A stretch of 15,590 bases of DNA from Chrysochromulina tobinii (GCA_001275005.1 JWZX01000178.1:1-15590); one strand, 5' to 3'; positions 7,144-15,351 are shown, counted from the first letter of the stretch. Translations and numbers: made by a program. Notes: a model not told the origin generated them from the letters alone.

Positions 7144-9903
7144 ATGGTGAAGATCTCCTCAGGGCACCAGGACGATGTCCCCGCGACGCCTGCGACGCGC
7201 ATATCCAGTGCGAAGCTACTGCGACCTGAACTGCGACCGCCGCGGCCAATGTCTGCTACACCGTCTGCATACGAGGCAACAGTCATGATAAACACAACTG
7301 AGTTTATGAGCAAGCATGCCTCGTCTCCATCGACGCTTGTTATCGGGCGTCCACGCACGCCATCGCAGATGAGCGCGTCGCCAATCAGCTGCTCAGCTTC
7401 GACGCTCCCTTTGCGACCAGCTTCAGCATTTGGTCCATCTCATGGTGCATCGTGGCCATCGTCTGAGAGTCAGACGCAGCAGCGCCAGGCAAACACGTCG
7501 CCTGCAGTGCGCCGCTTCCAGGATCCATTTGCAGACCGTCTTCGCCTTCTGCCGCTTCGGCTACAGATCGACCACCTCGAAAAGGAGCTGCGTTCTCGCA
7601 ATGAGTCATCCCCTGAGCCTCGTCCTAGCAGCCCGGGCAGCAGGGCGAGTGGCGGCCGTCGCAGTCCTGGCAGCCCGAGCAGCCCGAGCAGCAGGCCGGG
7701 CATCGGCCGTCGCAGCCCTCGCAGCCCTCGCAGCCCTCGCAGCCCTCGCAGCCCTCGCAGTTCATGCAGCCCTGGCGGTCCTGCTCGACAAGGCTTCGTC
7801 GGCGGTCCACTTGCTGCAGGCGAGCAGGACGCTGCGCTCGCGCCAGAGGAGACAGCCTTCTCTCCTGAACGGCAACCCATGTCCATCGTGGTTGGAGTGC
7901 CGCCGCCCCTCGATCTACCACCCCCACTGGCCTCACTCTCACCGGCGCCAGTGGACGCTACCAAGGCGGCCGAGGGACCGATCTTCACTCTTTCAGCTGC
8001 TGCGCAAGTCCCAATGGTGCCGTCCACAGCCAAACCATTGATCCAGGTGCGAAAGCCTACCTCGGGCGCTGAAATCCTCAGGAAGGCCCGCGAACTCTCG
8101 CGCCCATACGGCGAGGCGCTCCCTGCGACGTGGGATGACATCTCGCGCGAGCAGAGACGGCTAGAGACGCTCATGAAGCTCAGCCTCAAGCAAAAGATTG
8201 TGCGCACGAAGCCAGGGTGGTGGAAGCCCTCGCTGAGCTGCTCGGTCATCGATGACGCCCGGCGCTTTGACCACCAGCACGACAAGCACGTGCACGAAGC
8301 AGTCAGTGCTCTTCGCGGCGCGCAAGCAACACCCGCCGACGTCCCCATTACCAAGGAATTTGCAACGGCGCTATTGGCCGTGCAACGCGAGCGACTGGTG
8401 GGGCAGAGACAAGGGCTAGGGGGAGACTTTGGGACCAAGGCCATCAAGAAGGACGATGGTGGCCGAAAGAGGTGGCGCAGTGCCGTCGTAGCCGTTACGG
8501 CGGAGAAGCCCAAGGCCGAAGAGTCCAGCATCTGGCAGCCGCGTGCAAAGCAAAGCGACTCGAAGAGCATTTTCGACTCGCAGGAATGTATGGAGCGCGC
8601 GTTCAACTGCGACTGGGAGAGGGCGCTCCACTATGGGATCGGGGAGTATGTACGCAAAAACCACGACGATAACGACGCAGGTGAGGTAGAGAAGGTCCGT
8701 CGGTGCCTGCTCTCCAACGTGTGGCTGGTGTACTCGGCCTTCGACTACCTTGCCTCGCTGGGGTCCGGTGGCATCAACGCGATCAACTCGAACGCCTTTC
8801 TGTCGTTCATCAAAGAAGCCAAGCTTGTCGACCCGGCCTCCACAAATTGCAAGGCTGCACATCTCGATCAGCTGTTCGTGCTGATCAATTCGCTCGAGCC
8901 GCCGTCGGAGAGGCGGTCAAGGCGTGCCTCTCCGACGCTTGCAGGCGATGGGGCAAAGAGGCCTGCGACGCCGATTGCAAGTGCCCCAACCACAGCGGCG
9001 CCCCCGGCTGCCGCCCCGGCTGCCGCCCCACCGCTGGCTCCTATGCTCTGGGGCAAGGCGCGGGCTGTCACGAAAGTTGTCGGGCTTCACTCGAGCGTGC
9101 GCACGTTCGAGCGCCACGAGTGGCTGCAAGCTCTCGTGCGGATTGCCATCATGAGGTACGTTCTTAAAGGCACGCGCTCCACGCCCAGAATTGCGGGCGT
9201 CTCAGAAGCAGTGCAAGTGCTCCTCACGAAGGACGTGGTGCCCAACCTGCCGCCGGAGCTGACGCAGACGTCGAACGATTATCGACGCGCTTACTGCTAC
9301 ACGGACGAGGTGGAACAGGTGCTGCGAGCGGAGAAGCCGTCGCTGCTCGCGATTTTCTCTGCCTTCACGAGCGAGGAGCGTAAGGACCCCGGAAAATGGC
9401 CATGGGGGCAGCGCGTGTGTATGGATGATTGGCTGGACTTTGTTAGCGCCATGCAGTTGATTGATCAGGATCTCTCAGAGCGTGCTGTTGTCTTGGCATT
9501 CGTCTGGGCACGGATGCGCGTCGTTGACGAGTACGACGCATCGTGCATCAAGAAACTGGCGAGTTTAAGCTTTGAGGACTGGCTCGAATGCCTGTGCAGA
9601 ATTGCGTTGCAGAAGGCGTGGCCGGACGAGAGCACGATGAAAGCCGCCGGCCATGACGACGCGCTCGAGTACCTGGTGTGGGCTCGCGCAAACAACGCGA
9701 ACGCGCTCACTGTCCTCATAAAAGAGCGCGCCGTGCCCTGGCACCAGCCGCCGGCGATTCCGCCGTGCGAGTGCGTACGCCACCTCGTCAAAGGCCTGAT
9801 CCGCCGTTGCGAGAAGGGCGCCGAGGTCGAGCCGAACGGCAAGGTCACCCTCCAGGAGGCGCGAAAATTTAGGAAGACTGTCCTCGGGATCAAGCGCGGC
9901 TAG
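7144..9903 (+). CDS. Large protein of unknown function: disordered N-terminus, RSP repeat, helical C-terminal modules
   Basis: 919 residues from ATG 7144. Residues 1-300 are Ser/Pro/Arg-rich and low complexity, with five tandem RSP units from residue 190 and a short possible coiled coil (IDHLEKELRSRN). About 315-420 is charged and helical (GAEILRKARELSRPYG, TWDDISREQRRLETLMKLSLKQK). About 470-600 begins IFDSQECMERAFNCDWERAL and continues with CLLSNVWLVYSAFDYLASLG. An Ala/Pro linker (about 600-637) follows. About 650-830 has two similar helical pieces: FERHEWLQALVRIAIMRYV, then LSFEDWLECLCRIALQKAWP, with DEVEQVLRAEKPSLLAIFSAF and MDDWLDFVSAMQLIDQDLSE between. The F-x-E/D-W-L-x-x-L-x-R-I-A repeat suggests degenerate EF-hand-like or armadillo-like helices; I see no complete EF-hand Ca-binding loop. 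I recall similar unannotated proteins from algae and other protists, but assign no function. No intron is evident. Confidence 0.82.
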   Translation: MVKISSGHQDDVPATPATRISSAKLLRPELRPPRPMSATPSAYEATVMINTTEFMSKHASSPSTLVIGRPRTPSQMSASPISCSASTLPLRPASAFGPSHGASWPSSESQTQQRQANTSPAVRRFQDPFADRLRLLPLRLQIDHLEKELRSRNESSPEPRPSSPGSRASGGRRSPGSPSSPSSRPGIGRRSPRSPRSPRSPRSPRSSCSPGGPARQGFVGGPLAAGEQDAALAPEETAFSPERQPMSIVVGVPPPLDLPPPLASLSPAPVDATKAAEGPIFTLSAAAQVPMVPSTAKPLIQVRKPTSGAEILRKARELSRPYGEALPATWDDISREQRRLETLMKLSLKQKIVRTKPGWWKPSLSCSVIDDARRFDHQHDKHVHEAVSALRGAQATPADVPITKEFATALLAVQRERLVGQRQGLGGDFGTKAIKKDDGGRKRWRSAVVAVTAEKPKAEESSIWQPRAKQSDSKSIFDSQECMERAFNCDWERALHYGIGEYVRKNHDDNDAGEVEKVRRCLLSNVWLVYSAFDYLASLGSGGINAINSNAFLSFIKEAKLVDPASTNCKAAHLDQLFVLINSLEPPSERRSRRASPTLAGDGAKRPATPIASAPTTAAPPAAAPAAAPPLAPMLWGKARAVTKVVGLHSSVRTFERHEWLQALVRIAIMRYVLKGTRSTPRIAGVSEAVQVLLTKDVVPNLPPELTQTSNDYRRAYCYTDEVEQVLRAEKPSLLAIFSAFTSEERKDPGKWPWGQRVCMDDWLDFVSAMQLIDQDLSERAVVLAFVWARMRVVDEYDASCIKKLASLSFEDWLECLCRIALQKAWPDESTMKAAGHDDALEYLVWARANNANALTVLIKERAVPWHQPPAIPPCECVRHLVKGLIRRCEKGAEVEPNGKVTLQEARKFRKTVLGIKRG
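7711..7755 (+). repeat. 9-bp coding tandem repeat (RSP x5)
   Basis: Five exact units of CGCAGCCCT encode Arg-Ser-Pro five times, in frame. The flanks (7663-7710 and 7756-7770) are related SPG/SPS/RSS codons, probably older decayed copies. It resembles RS-type disordered segments that are often phosphorylated; that role here is an inference. Confidence 0.96.
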
Positions 9904-10371
9904 GAGCCCTGCTCCCCTGATGAGATAAACTCCAATCTCCATGCATGTTCTGAGGTACTTATAATATGAGCACGATGTGTCCAAACAATTGTATAACAGT
10001 AAGCAACTTTTGCAGGGCATTCTCTGGGGCCCTCTCGTCTCCTCCGTGGGCGTCAGTCTGCGCTCCGGGTCCTACAGCTTCGAGCTTGGTCCTTGGAGTC
10101 GTGGACTTCTCTGGTAAGTGGTATGCGCCGGTGCCTGCTGCCTGGTGCCGGTCCGGTCTGCAGCGTCCCTCGCTCCCTCCTCCTTACTGGGCCCGGGGAT
10201 CCTCATGGGGGACCTCGACTCATAATATGCACGCCCGCCCGGAATCCTTGTCGACTCTAAACTTTGACCTGTGAACGGACTGGCCTGTGAAGATACGATG
10301 AAGGCGCGCGAATTCGTCCCGCGTGACATGCACGCGATGTCCATCCGCGCGCTTGAAAGAGAATTTTCAGC
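9904..10371 (+). promoter_or_regulatory. Intergenic region upstream of WRAP73, with a possible spliced leader segment
   Basis: 468 bp between two same-strand genes. 9930-10015 is AT-rich (for example ATAATATGAG and CAATTGTATAACAG). 10016-10113 lies between an acceptor-like CAACTTTTGCAG and an excellent donor CTCTG/GTAAGT (GT at 10114). A strong acceptor GAATTTTCAG ends at 10370, one base before the WRAP73 ATG. This arrangement suggests a 257-bp intron (10114-10370) in the 5' leader. Transcript evidence would be required to confirm it. Confidence 0.4.
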
Positions 10372-11951
10372 ATGTCCAACGACTTGTTGCAGTACTCTGA
10401 GTGCCACTCGCAGAGCGGTGGCCACGTGCGCTTCTCTCCAGACGGCCGCCTCATCGCGACCGCCGCGGGCTACCGCCTCGTGATCCGCGACGTGGACACG
10501 CTGCAAATCGTGCAGCTCTATGGGTGCGTAGATGCCATTGAGGATGTGGAGTGGAGCTTCGACTCCGAGTACGTGCTGTGCAGCATACCCAAACGGGGTG
10601 TCGCGCAGGTCTGGAGCGTGAGCAACAAAGAGTGGCACTGCAAGATCGATGAGGGACCTGTGGGCCTCGCACACGCACGCTTCAGCCCAGACGGCCGGCA
10701 CGTGCTCGCCACGGCCGACTTCCGACTGCGCATCACCATTTGGTCGCTGTGCGATCGCTCCGTCTACTACATCCGATTCCCGAAGCACGTGGGAGCCGGC
10801 ATCGACTTCACACGCGACGGCACGGTGATGGCGCTCGCGGAGCGCACGGATGCACGCGACTCCGTGGGCCTCTTCCTGACCGATGGCTGGAAGCCGCTGC
10901 GCACGTTCCCGGTGGCGTCGACCGACCTGGAGGACCTCAAGTGGGCGCCGGGCGGCGAAGTGCTCTGCATCGTAGACACAATTCTCCAGTACCAGGTGCT
11001 TCTCTACTCCGCCGAGGGGCAGCTGCTGCAGACGTATAGGCCGTATGAGCACGCGCTTGGCGTAAAGACGTTTGAATGGCACCCCCTCGGGCACCTACTC
11101 GCAATTGGCTCGTACGACGAGCGCGTGCGTGTGCTCAACTCGCTCACGTGGCAGCGGCTCGCTGAGTGCTCTCACCCCACACAGGTGCATCCCTCCTTCT
11201 CGGAGGACGTAACCCTTGCCCGATCCCTGACCCTAACCCTAACCCTGACCCTGGTTCCCTAAACCGAACCTGAATCCGAACCCTGACCCGAAACCCGACC
11301 CCGACCCTGACGCTGGCCCACCCTACGCAGGTGCACCACTCCTTCTCTGAGGACGGTGTTGCGTGGGTCGAACCCGAGGCGGAAGGAGGGGGGTACGCGG
11401 CGCGCCGGTTGCCGTTGAGCGTGCCTGCGCTGCGCCCCAACCCAGACAAGGCCAAACCGATGATGGGCGTAGGCCTGCTCAAGTGGTCTGCCGGCGGCCG
11501 CTTCCTCTTCACGCGTAACGACAACATGCCGCGTGCCCTCTGGGTATGGGACGGCGCCACGCTGCTGCTCCACTCGGTGCTGCTGCAGCAAGGGCACGTG
11601 CGCGCAGCCGCGTGGCATCCGAAGCTCCAGTTGCTGGCGCTGTGCACTGGCGCGTCCAAGGTGTACATGTGGTCGCCGCGTGGCTGCCGCACGGCTCCGC
11701 TGCCCGCTGCGCACGAGCTGAGCATCACTCAGATCGAGTGGAATGCAAACGGCGACGCACTGATCCTTCTCGACGCGGACCGCTTCTGCGTGTGCTTCGT
11801 CTCAATCCCAGCCGAGCCGGACGAAGACGCCACCGACGCCGACGAAACTCCGCCGCCGCTCACTGCGGACGAGCTGGAGATGCTGAGAAAGATAGCGGCG
11901 GCCGAGCCGAAGACGCCTGCAAGGGGCGCCGAGGCCATCGAGATCGCGTGA
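10372..11951 (+). CDS. WRAP73: WD repeat-containing protein WRAP73 (WDR8)
   Basis: Exons 10372-11184 and 11331-11951 give 477 residues (human about 460). WRAP73/Wdr8 is a conserved WD40 protein of centrosomes and spindle poles that works with SSX2IP/Msd1-type partners in microtubule anchoring and cilium formation. Signature segments: VRFSPDGRLIATAAGYRLVI, RDVDTLQIVQLY, KRGVAQVWSVSN, EWHCKIDEGPVGL, RFSPDGRHVLATADFRLRIT, IWSLCDRSVYYIRFPK, MALAER, WAPGGEVLCIVDT, GSYDERVRVLN, KPMMGVGLLKWS, FTRNDNMPRALWVWDG and CTGASKVYMWSPRGC; all align in order with the animal protein. The intron falls in the poorly conserved loop after the SYDxRVRxLN blade. The C-terminal 45 residues are acidic and then helical, beyond the last blade. 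Start at 10372 matches the family N-terminus. Confidence 0.95.
11185..11330 (+). other. WRAP73 intron (146 bp, phase 0) flanked by a duplicated exon segment
   Basis: Donor CACACAG/GTGCAT (GT at 11185) and acceptor CTACGCAG ending at 11330, giving HPTQ/VHHSFSEDG. The sequence around the donor (11173-11209) is repeated around the acceptor (11319-11355) at 32 of 37 positions, offset by exactly the intron length. Both copies contain CAGGTGCA, so one AG/GT site supplies the donor and the other the acceptor. The interior is telomere-like. Confidence 0.93.
11225..11310 (+). repeat. Interstitial telomere-like repeats, (CCCTAA)n degenerate
   Basis: 11225-11254 reads as five hexamers: CCCTGA, CCCTAA, CCCTAA, CCCTGA, CCCTGG. 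Up to about 11310 more decayed hexamers follow (CCCTAA at 11257, then variants such as CCGAAC, CCCGAA, CCCGAC, CCCTGA). The C-rich strand of a TTAGGG-type telomere is CCCTAA. The array lies wholly inside the WRAP73 intron, not at a chromosome end. Confidence 0.85.
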
Positions 11952-12314
11952 GATCGCGTGACACTATACGAGTAACTGAGAGCCGAGAGCGGACGATGCG
12001 TGTGTCAGTAGCCAGCGCTGTGTGGTAGTTGCACGGTGCGCGCCGTGCGTGCACACCTGGGTACATCTCAACGTCGTCTGCGACCCCGACGTGGGACGGC
12101 GCATGGACGGGCGTGAGACTCAGAACCAGGCACCTGGAGTGGCGTACCGCGAAGTAGATTGACGAAACGTGTTAATTCACCTCATCGAACTGTGGGGTAG
12201 GAGAAGTCTCGGCAGCGCCGAACGTGAACGTGAACGTGAGTCTCGGCAGCCAGCGCCGACGGCCTGCACCAATCCCTGCACCGACGGCCGACGGCCACAG
12301 AAAGTTGTAGTGCG
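11952..12314 (+). promoter_or_regulatory. Intergenic region upstream of the PLC-like gene
   Basis: 363 bp. It begins with a near-duplicate of the WRAP73 stop context (GAGATCGCGT at 11940-11949 and 11951-11960). Near the next gene, three AACGTG hexamers (12221-12238) are flanked by two copies of AGTCTCGGCAGC (12205-12216 and 12239-12250). Such a cluster 60-110 bp upstream of an ATG could be a promoter element; no TATA box is evident. No gene is seen. Confidence 0.4.
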
Positions 12315-13724
12315 ATGAGAGTCCTGAACGCCCTCCTGCTGCCACTACTAGTGCATGGACGTGACACGGCCAACTGCACGCAGCGCACAAAAATGTGCAA
12401 CGGCGTGATGTGCGATGACCTTTGCAATATCGGCACTGTCCCGACCGATCCTTGGGTTGATGGCGGAATGGCCTTCATCCGTGAGCTGCAACGTAACGAG
12501 CCTCTGGTGCGCACGACGATGATCGGCACCCACAACAGTGCGATCACGCAGGCATACGGATTTGGCATCGAGCAGGATTACATCAGCACGCTGCTGCCGC
12601 ACTACCCCGTGTACACCTCTGACAACCTTGGCGAGGGCGTGTGCAATACATTCTCACTGCTCGACCAGCTGCGTATGGGCCTGCGGCACCTCGAGATTGA
12701 CATCAACTCGGGCTACTTCAACGTGCCGTTCAAGGGACCCGCCGAGCTCGACAAGATTTACGTCTGCCACTCGCCCATTCCGCTCGACCCGGTGCTCATC
12801 GTCCAGGCCGACGCAGCGGCCAAAGAGAAGGGCATCGACCTCGGCTGGAACGCGACGAAGCTCTCGTGCATAGGAACGAACGTGCCGTACAAGAAAATGC
12901 TGCTCGAAATCAAGGGGTGGATGGACGCCAATCCCGAGGAGATTGTCATCCTCTACCTCGACGCCAAGCCAGAGAGTGTCTCTCTCAAGTCGCAGTGCAA
13001 GTCGGCCTACGACGACATGGAAGCCGTCTTCGGCAACATGATCTGGGCGGTCGAAGAGGGCGACCCGAGAGGCTACTCGCGCGAGCAGATGCTCCGGATG
13101 GGCAAGCGCGTCATCTTCGAGGATCACGACAACGGCTTCAAGGCAGACAGCAGGGATCTCGTCTTCGTGCCAGCGCTGTGGAATCATCAGATGGGCTCAG
13201 TGGCCCAATTCCCGGATTGCACGATCGAGGGCGAGGCTTTCGATTCGTGGTACGCGCCGGTCACGTACAACGCGTCCTCGAAGATCAAAAAGAGCCTCGT
13301 GCGTGGCCTCGGCTGGGGGCGCAAGGGCGACGTAGGGACCAGGAGCATCGCCAATGCGATGGACTGCGCTGTGAACATCCTCTCACCCAACTACGTCCAG
13401 CCTGAGGACATTGAGAGTTATGTCTGGGCAGTCGACCGGGCCGCCTGGAGGCCGGGACTCACGAGCGGCTGCATGGGCGTGCTCCCGTCGGGCAAGATGG
13501 GCATCGTCGACACTGGGCCGCCCACATCCGAGTGCACGGCGCGCACGCCCATGGCGTGCCGCAAGGTCGAGGACGACACCCAGTGGGTCGTGGAGAATGC
13601 AAAGTGCCCTGCAGGGTACGTGAAGGCGGTGCCGACGACGGGCTATGCGCTCAAGAAGCTCGCGCTCGCCGCCAACGGGCAGACGGTCTACGTCGATGTG
13701 GCGCCCGACGGACGGTTGCTTTGA
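12315..13724 (+). CDS. Secreted PI-PLC X-domain-like phosphodiesterase
   Basis: 469 residues. It begins with a signal peptide (MRVLNALLLPLLVHG), followed by a Cys-rich stretch (C21, C28, C33, C37), so it is probably secreted or lumenal. The catalytic region matches the PLC-like phosphodiesterase TIM-barrel superfamily: TTMIGTHNSA (catalytic His at about 73), LLDQLRMGLRHLEIDIN (acidic Glu127/Asp129) and IYVCHSP (second His at about 152), then LLEIKGWMDANPEEIVILYLD, typical of PI-PLC X-domain proteins. No Y, C2 or EF-hand domain is present, unlike classical eukaryotic PLC. The C-terminal 110 residues have additional Cys and no recognisable domain. The substrate is uncertain: phosphatidylinositol, a GPI anchor or another phosphodiester. 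Single exon; the start is supported by the signal peptide. Confidence 0.88.
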   Translation: MRVLNALLLPLLVHGRDTANCTQRTKMCNGVMCDDLCNIGTVPTDPWVDGGMAFIRELQRNEPLVRTTMIGTHNSAITQAYGFGIEQDYISTLLPHYPVYTSDNLGEGVCNTFSLLDQLRMGLRHLEIDINSGYFNVPFKGPAELDKIYVCHSPIPLDPVLIVQADAAAKEKGIDLGWNATKLSCIGTNVPYKKMLLEIKGWMDANPEEIVILYLDAKPESVSLKSQCKSAYDDMEAVFGNMIWAVEEGDPRGYSREQMLRMGKRVIFEDHDNGFKADSRDLVFVPALWNHQMGSVAQFPDCTIEGEAFDSWYAPVTYNASSKIKKSLVRGLGWGRKGDVGTRSIANAMDCAVNILSPNYVQPEDIESYVWAVDRAAWRPGLTSGCMGVLPSGKMGIVDTGPPTSECTARTPMACRKVEDDTQWVVENAKCPAGYVKAVPTTGYALKKLALAANGQTVYVDVAPDGRLL

Positions 13725-14211
13725 ACGGAGGTTGCGTGGACCCGTGAGCGCTGCGGACGAATCGGAGTCGTCGTGAGCCCGCGCACAGGTCACAGGCACG
13801 GCACCACGTTTTTAAGGGTACGCGTTCCGGGCGTTGGGTACGCGTGATCATGTAGGGACGCGGTTATGATCGGATAATAGCAAGAAGGCAAAGCACACAA
13901 TACTCAAACATCGTGGAGACGCACATCCGATCAGTCTCCATGTGTGCACTCAGTCGTCAGTCCGTCTTCAGACTTCACTCAAAGCGGAACCGCAACCGGG
14001 CACCCGGCACGCCGGGCACGGGCACTCGGCACTCGACTGGTTTGGGAGTCGGCCGTAGCTGAAGAAATCATGAAAACAGGCTGCGCATGCAATTCGGGTC
14101 TTGTTGTCAAGGCTGGAACAGGCTGCGCATGCAATTCGGGTCTTGTTGTCAAGGCTGGAATTTGACGAATCTCGATTGCGTGCACGTTCAGACCTGTGGT
14201 TCCAACCCACC
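13725..14211 (+). promoter_or_regulatory. Intergenic region upstream of the KpsS-like gene
   Basis: 487 bp. The left part contains two GGGTACGCGT decamers (13816-13825 and 13836-13845) with a 20-bp period. 13855-13925 is AT-richer (GGATAATAGCAAG). 14020-14038 has overlapping GGGCAC/GGCAC motifs. It ends with the 42-bp tandem duplication described separately and a 51-bp leader before the ATG. No convincing coding sequence is seen on either strand. Confidence 0.4.
14075..14160 (+). repeat. Perfect 42-bp tandem duplication
   Basis: 14075-14116 and 14117-14158 are identical (beginning AACAGGCTGCGCATGCAATT), and 2 bp of a third copy follow. Absence of any mismatch implies a recent event. It lies 51 bp upstream of the next gene's ATG, probably in its 5' leader or promoter. 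42 is a multiple of three and all frames of the unit stay open for at least one copy, but the composition does not look coding. Confidence 0.97.
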
Positions 14212-15351
14212 ATGCCTCCTGCCACAATCCTGATGATCTTCATGAACAACCCCAAGTCTATCACTCAGTGCAAGGCTGGCGGATGCGACGCTCAGCATGG
14301 CGATCCTCGCTTTGTTGCCCTCAAAGCCACCGCGCTCGAGCTGCAGCGCCGCGGGCATCGAGTGCTCATCGATGTTGCCGGCGGACTGAGCATCAGGCCG
14401 GATCAAGCACGGGAGCAGCTGCTTGGATTTGAGTGGATTGATGACCGATCGGTGTCCAAGTATGGCAAACCTGCCATTGCGATCGCCTGGTTCGCGTATT
14501 TTGCTGACAAGGGGACGAAGCGCAGCCCCATCGTTCAGAAGCTTCTGAATGATGCGACGGTGCCGAGGCTGTGGTACGAGAACGGCATGACAAAGGCCTC
14601 CGTGACCGTTGATCCCAAGGGCTTCCTGGGCGACTCGTACTATGTCTCATCACTCAACTCGCGCGTGCAGCGGCCACCGTTCGATGAGGCGAAGTGCGAG
14701 GCACACATCCGCGAGCATCTGGAAAGCGACTCGAGCAAGCGGCCGCAGTCGCGCGTGGTTGACATCCCGGCTTCCATCGTGCGTCGCTACATCTTCATCC
14801 CGACGCAAAAGTTTGATGACCTGTCCGTGCGCCAGTACAGCGCGATCAGCTATCCCCAGCTGCTTGATCGAGCGGTCGACTTTTGCCGCGCGCAGAACCT
14901 GTCGCTGGTCATCAAGGTCCATCCGCATCTACGCGGCGAGGCGCGCTCAGAGCAACTGCGGCGCATCCGGCGGCTCCGCGCGAGCTACACGAGGGTCTAT
15001 GAGTCGCGTGCCTCGATCAACTTCCTGACCGCCTCTGCGCTCTTCACAGTCACGCTCAATGGAGGCACCATCATGGATAACTTTTACACCCAGTCTCCCG
15101 TCCTAACGCTCGCGAAGGGCTTCTTTTCAGAGACGGACGCAGTCGTGAGTGATGTGGACGTGCTGCGTGGCATGTCGCGCATGCTCGCGCACGAGCTGCC
15201 GTGGTCCGCCGAGCGCAAGCGCCGCCAGCGGCAGGTGGTCTGCTGGTATGACCGCATGTGCTTGAAGGCGACCAACACGGGCGAGCAGAACGTGAAGGTT
15301 GTGCAGGCGCATGTAGACGCTCTCGGACTCGATCGGATCATTGAATTATGA
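14212..15351 (+). CDS. Capsule-polysaccharide-synthesis-type (KpsS-like) glycosyltransferase
   Basis: 379 residues from ATG 14212, the first in frame. The N-terminal half carries a Rossmann-like start (ATILMIFMNNPKS, then ELQRRGHRVLIDV). The C-terminal half has the layout of bacterial capsule/LPS biosynthesis proteins (KpsS/LipB-type, GT-B fold): YIFIPTQKFDDLSVRQYS (family pattern F-x-P-x-Q-x-x-x-D) at about 193-210, LSLVIKVHPHLRGEA (K-x-H-P, the expected nucleotide-sugar site) at about 231-245, and FTVTLNGGTIMDNFYTQSPVLTL (family pattern N-S-x-x-x-x-E-A-L-x-x-x-K-P-V). The usual Ser/Glu of that last motif are replaced by Gly/Asp, so substrate or activity may differ. There is no signal peptide or transmembrane segment, so it is probably cytosolic or membrane-peripheral. 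A bacterial or viral ancestor is possible, but the codon use looks native. The family call is from motif memory; sugar specificity is unknown. Confidence 0.72.
   Translation: MPPATILMIFMNNPKSITQCKAGGCDAQHGDPRFVALKATALELQRRGHRVLIDVAGGLSIRPDQAREQLLGFEWIDDRSVSKYGKPAIAIAWFAYFADKGTKRSPIVQKLLNDATVPRLWYENGMTKASVTVDPKGFLGDSYYVSSLNSRVQRPPFDEAKCEAHIREHLESDSSKRPQSRVVDIPASIVRRYIFIPTQKFDDLSVRQYSAISYPQLLDRAVDFCRAQNLSLVIKVHPHLRGEARSEQLRRIRRLRASYTRVYESRASINFLTASALFTVTLNGGTIMDNFYTQSPVLTLAKGFFSETDAVVSDVDVLRGMSRMLAHELPWSAERKRRQRQVVCWYDRMCLKATNTGEQNVKVVQAHVDALGLDRIIEL

Noticed and set aside
7470-8606. 378-codon minus-strand open frame with a CEGCEG or GLRGLRG-like repeat
   Set aside because: The apparent Gly/Leu or Cys/Glu repeats are antisense readings of the 9-bp RSP repeat.
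10072-11094. 340-codon minus-strand open frame
   Set aside because: It is antisense to WRAP73 exon 1 and has no family resemblance.
11225-11262. True chromosome end (telomere)
   Set aside because: Only a few hexamers are present, they are degenerate, and they are enclosed by WRAP73 exons with conserved sequence continuing on both sides.
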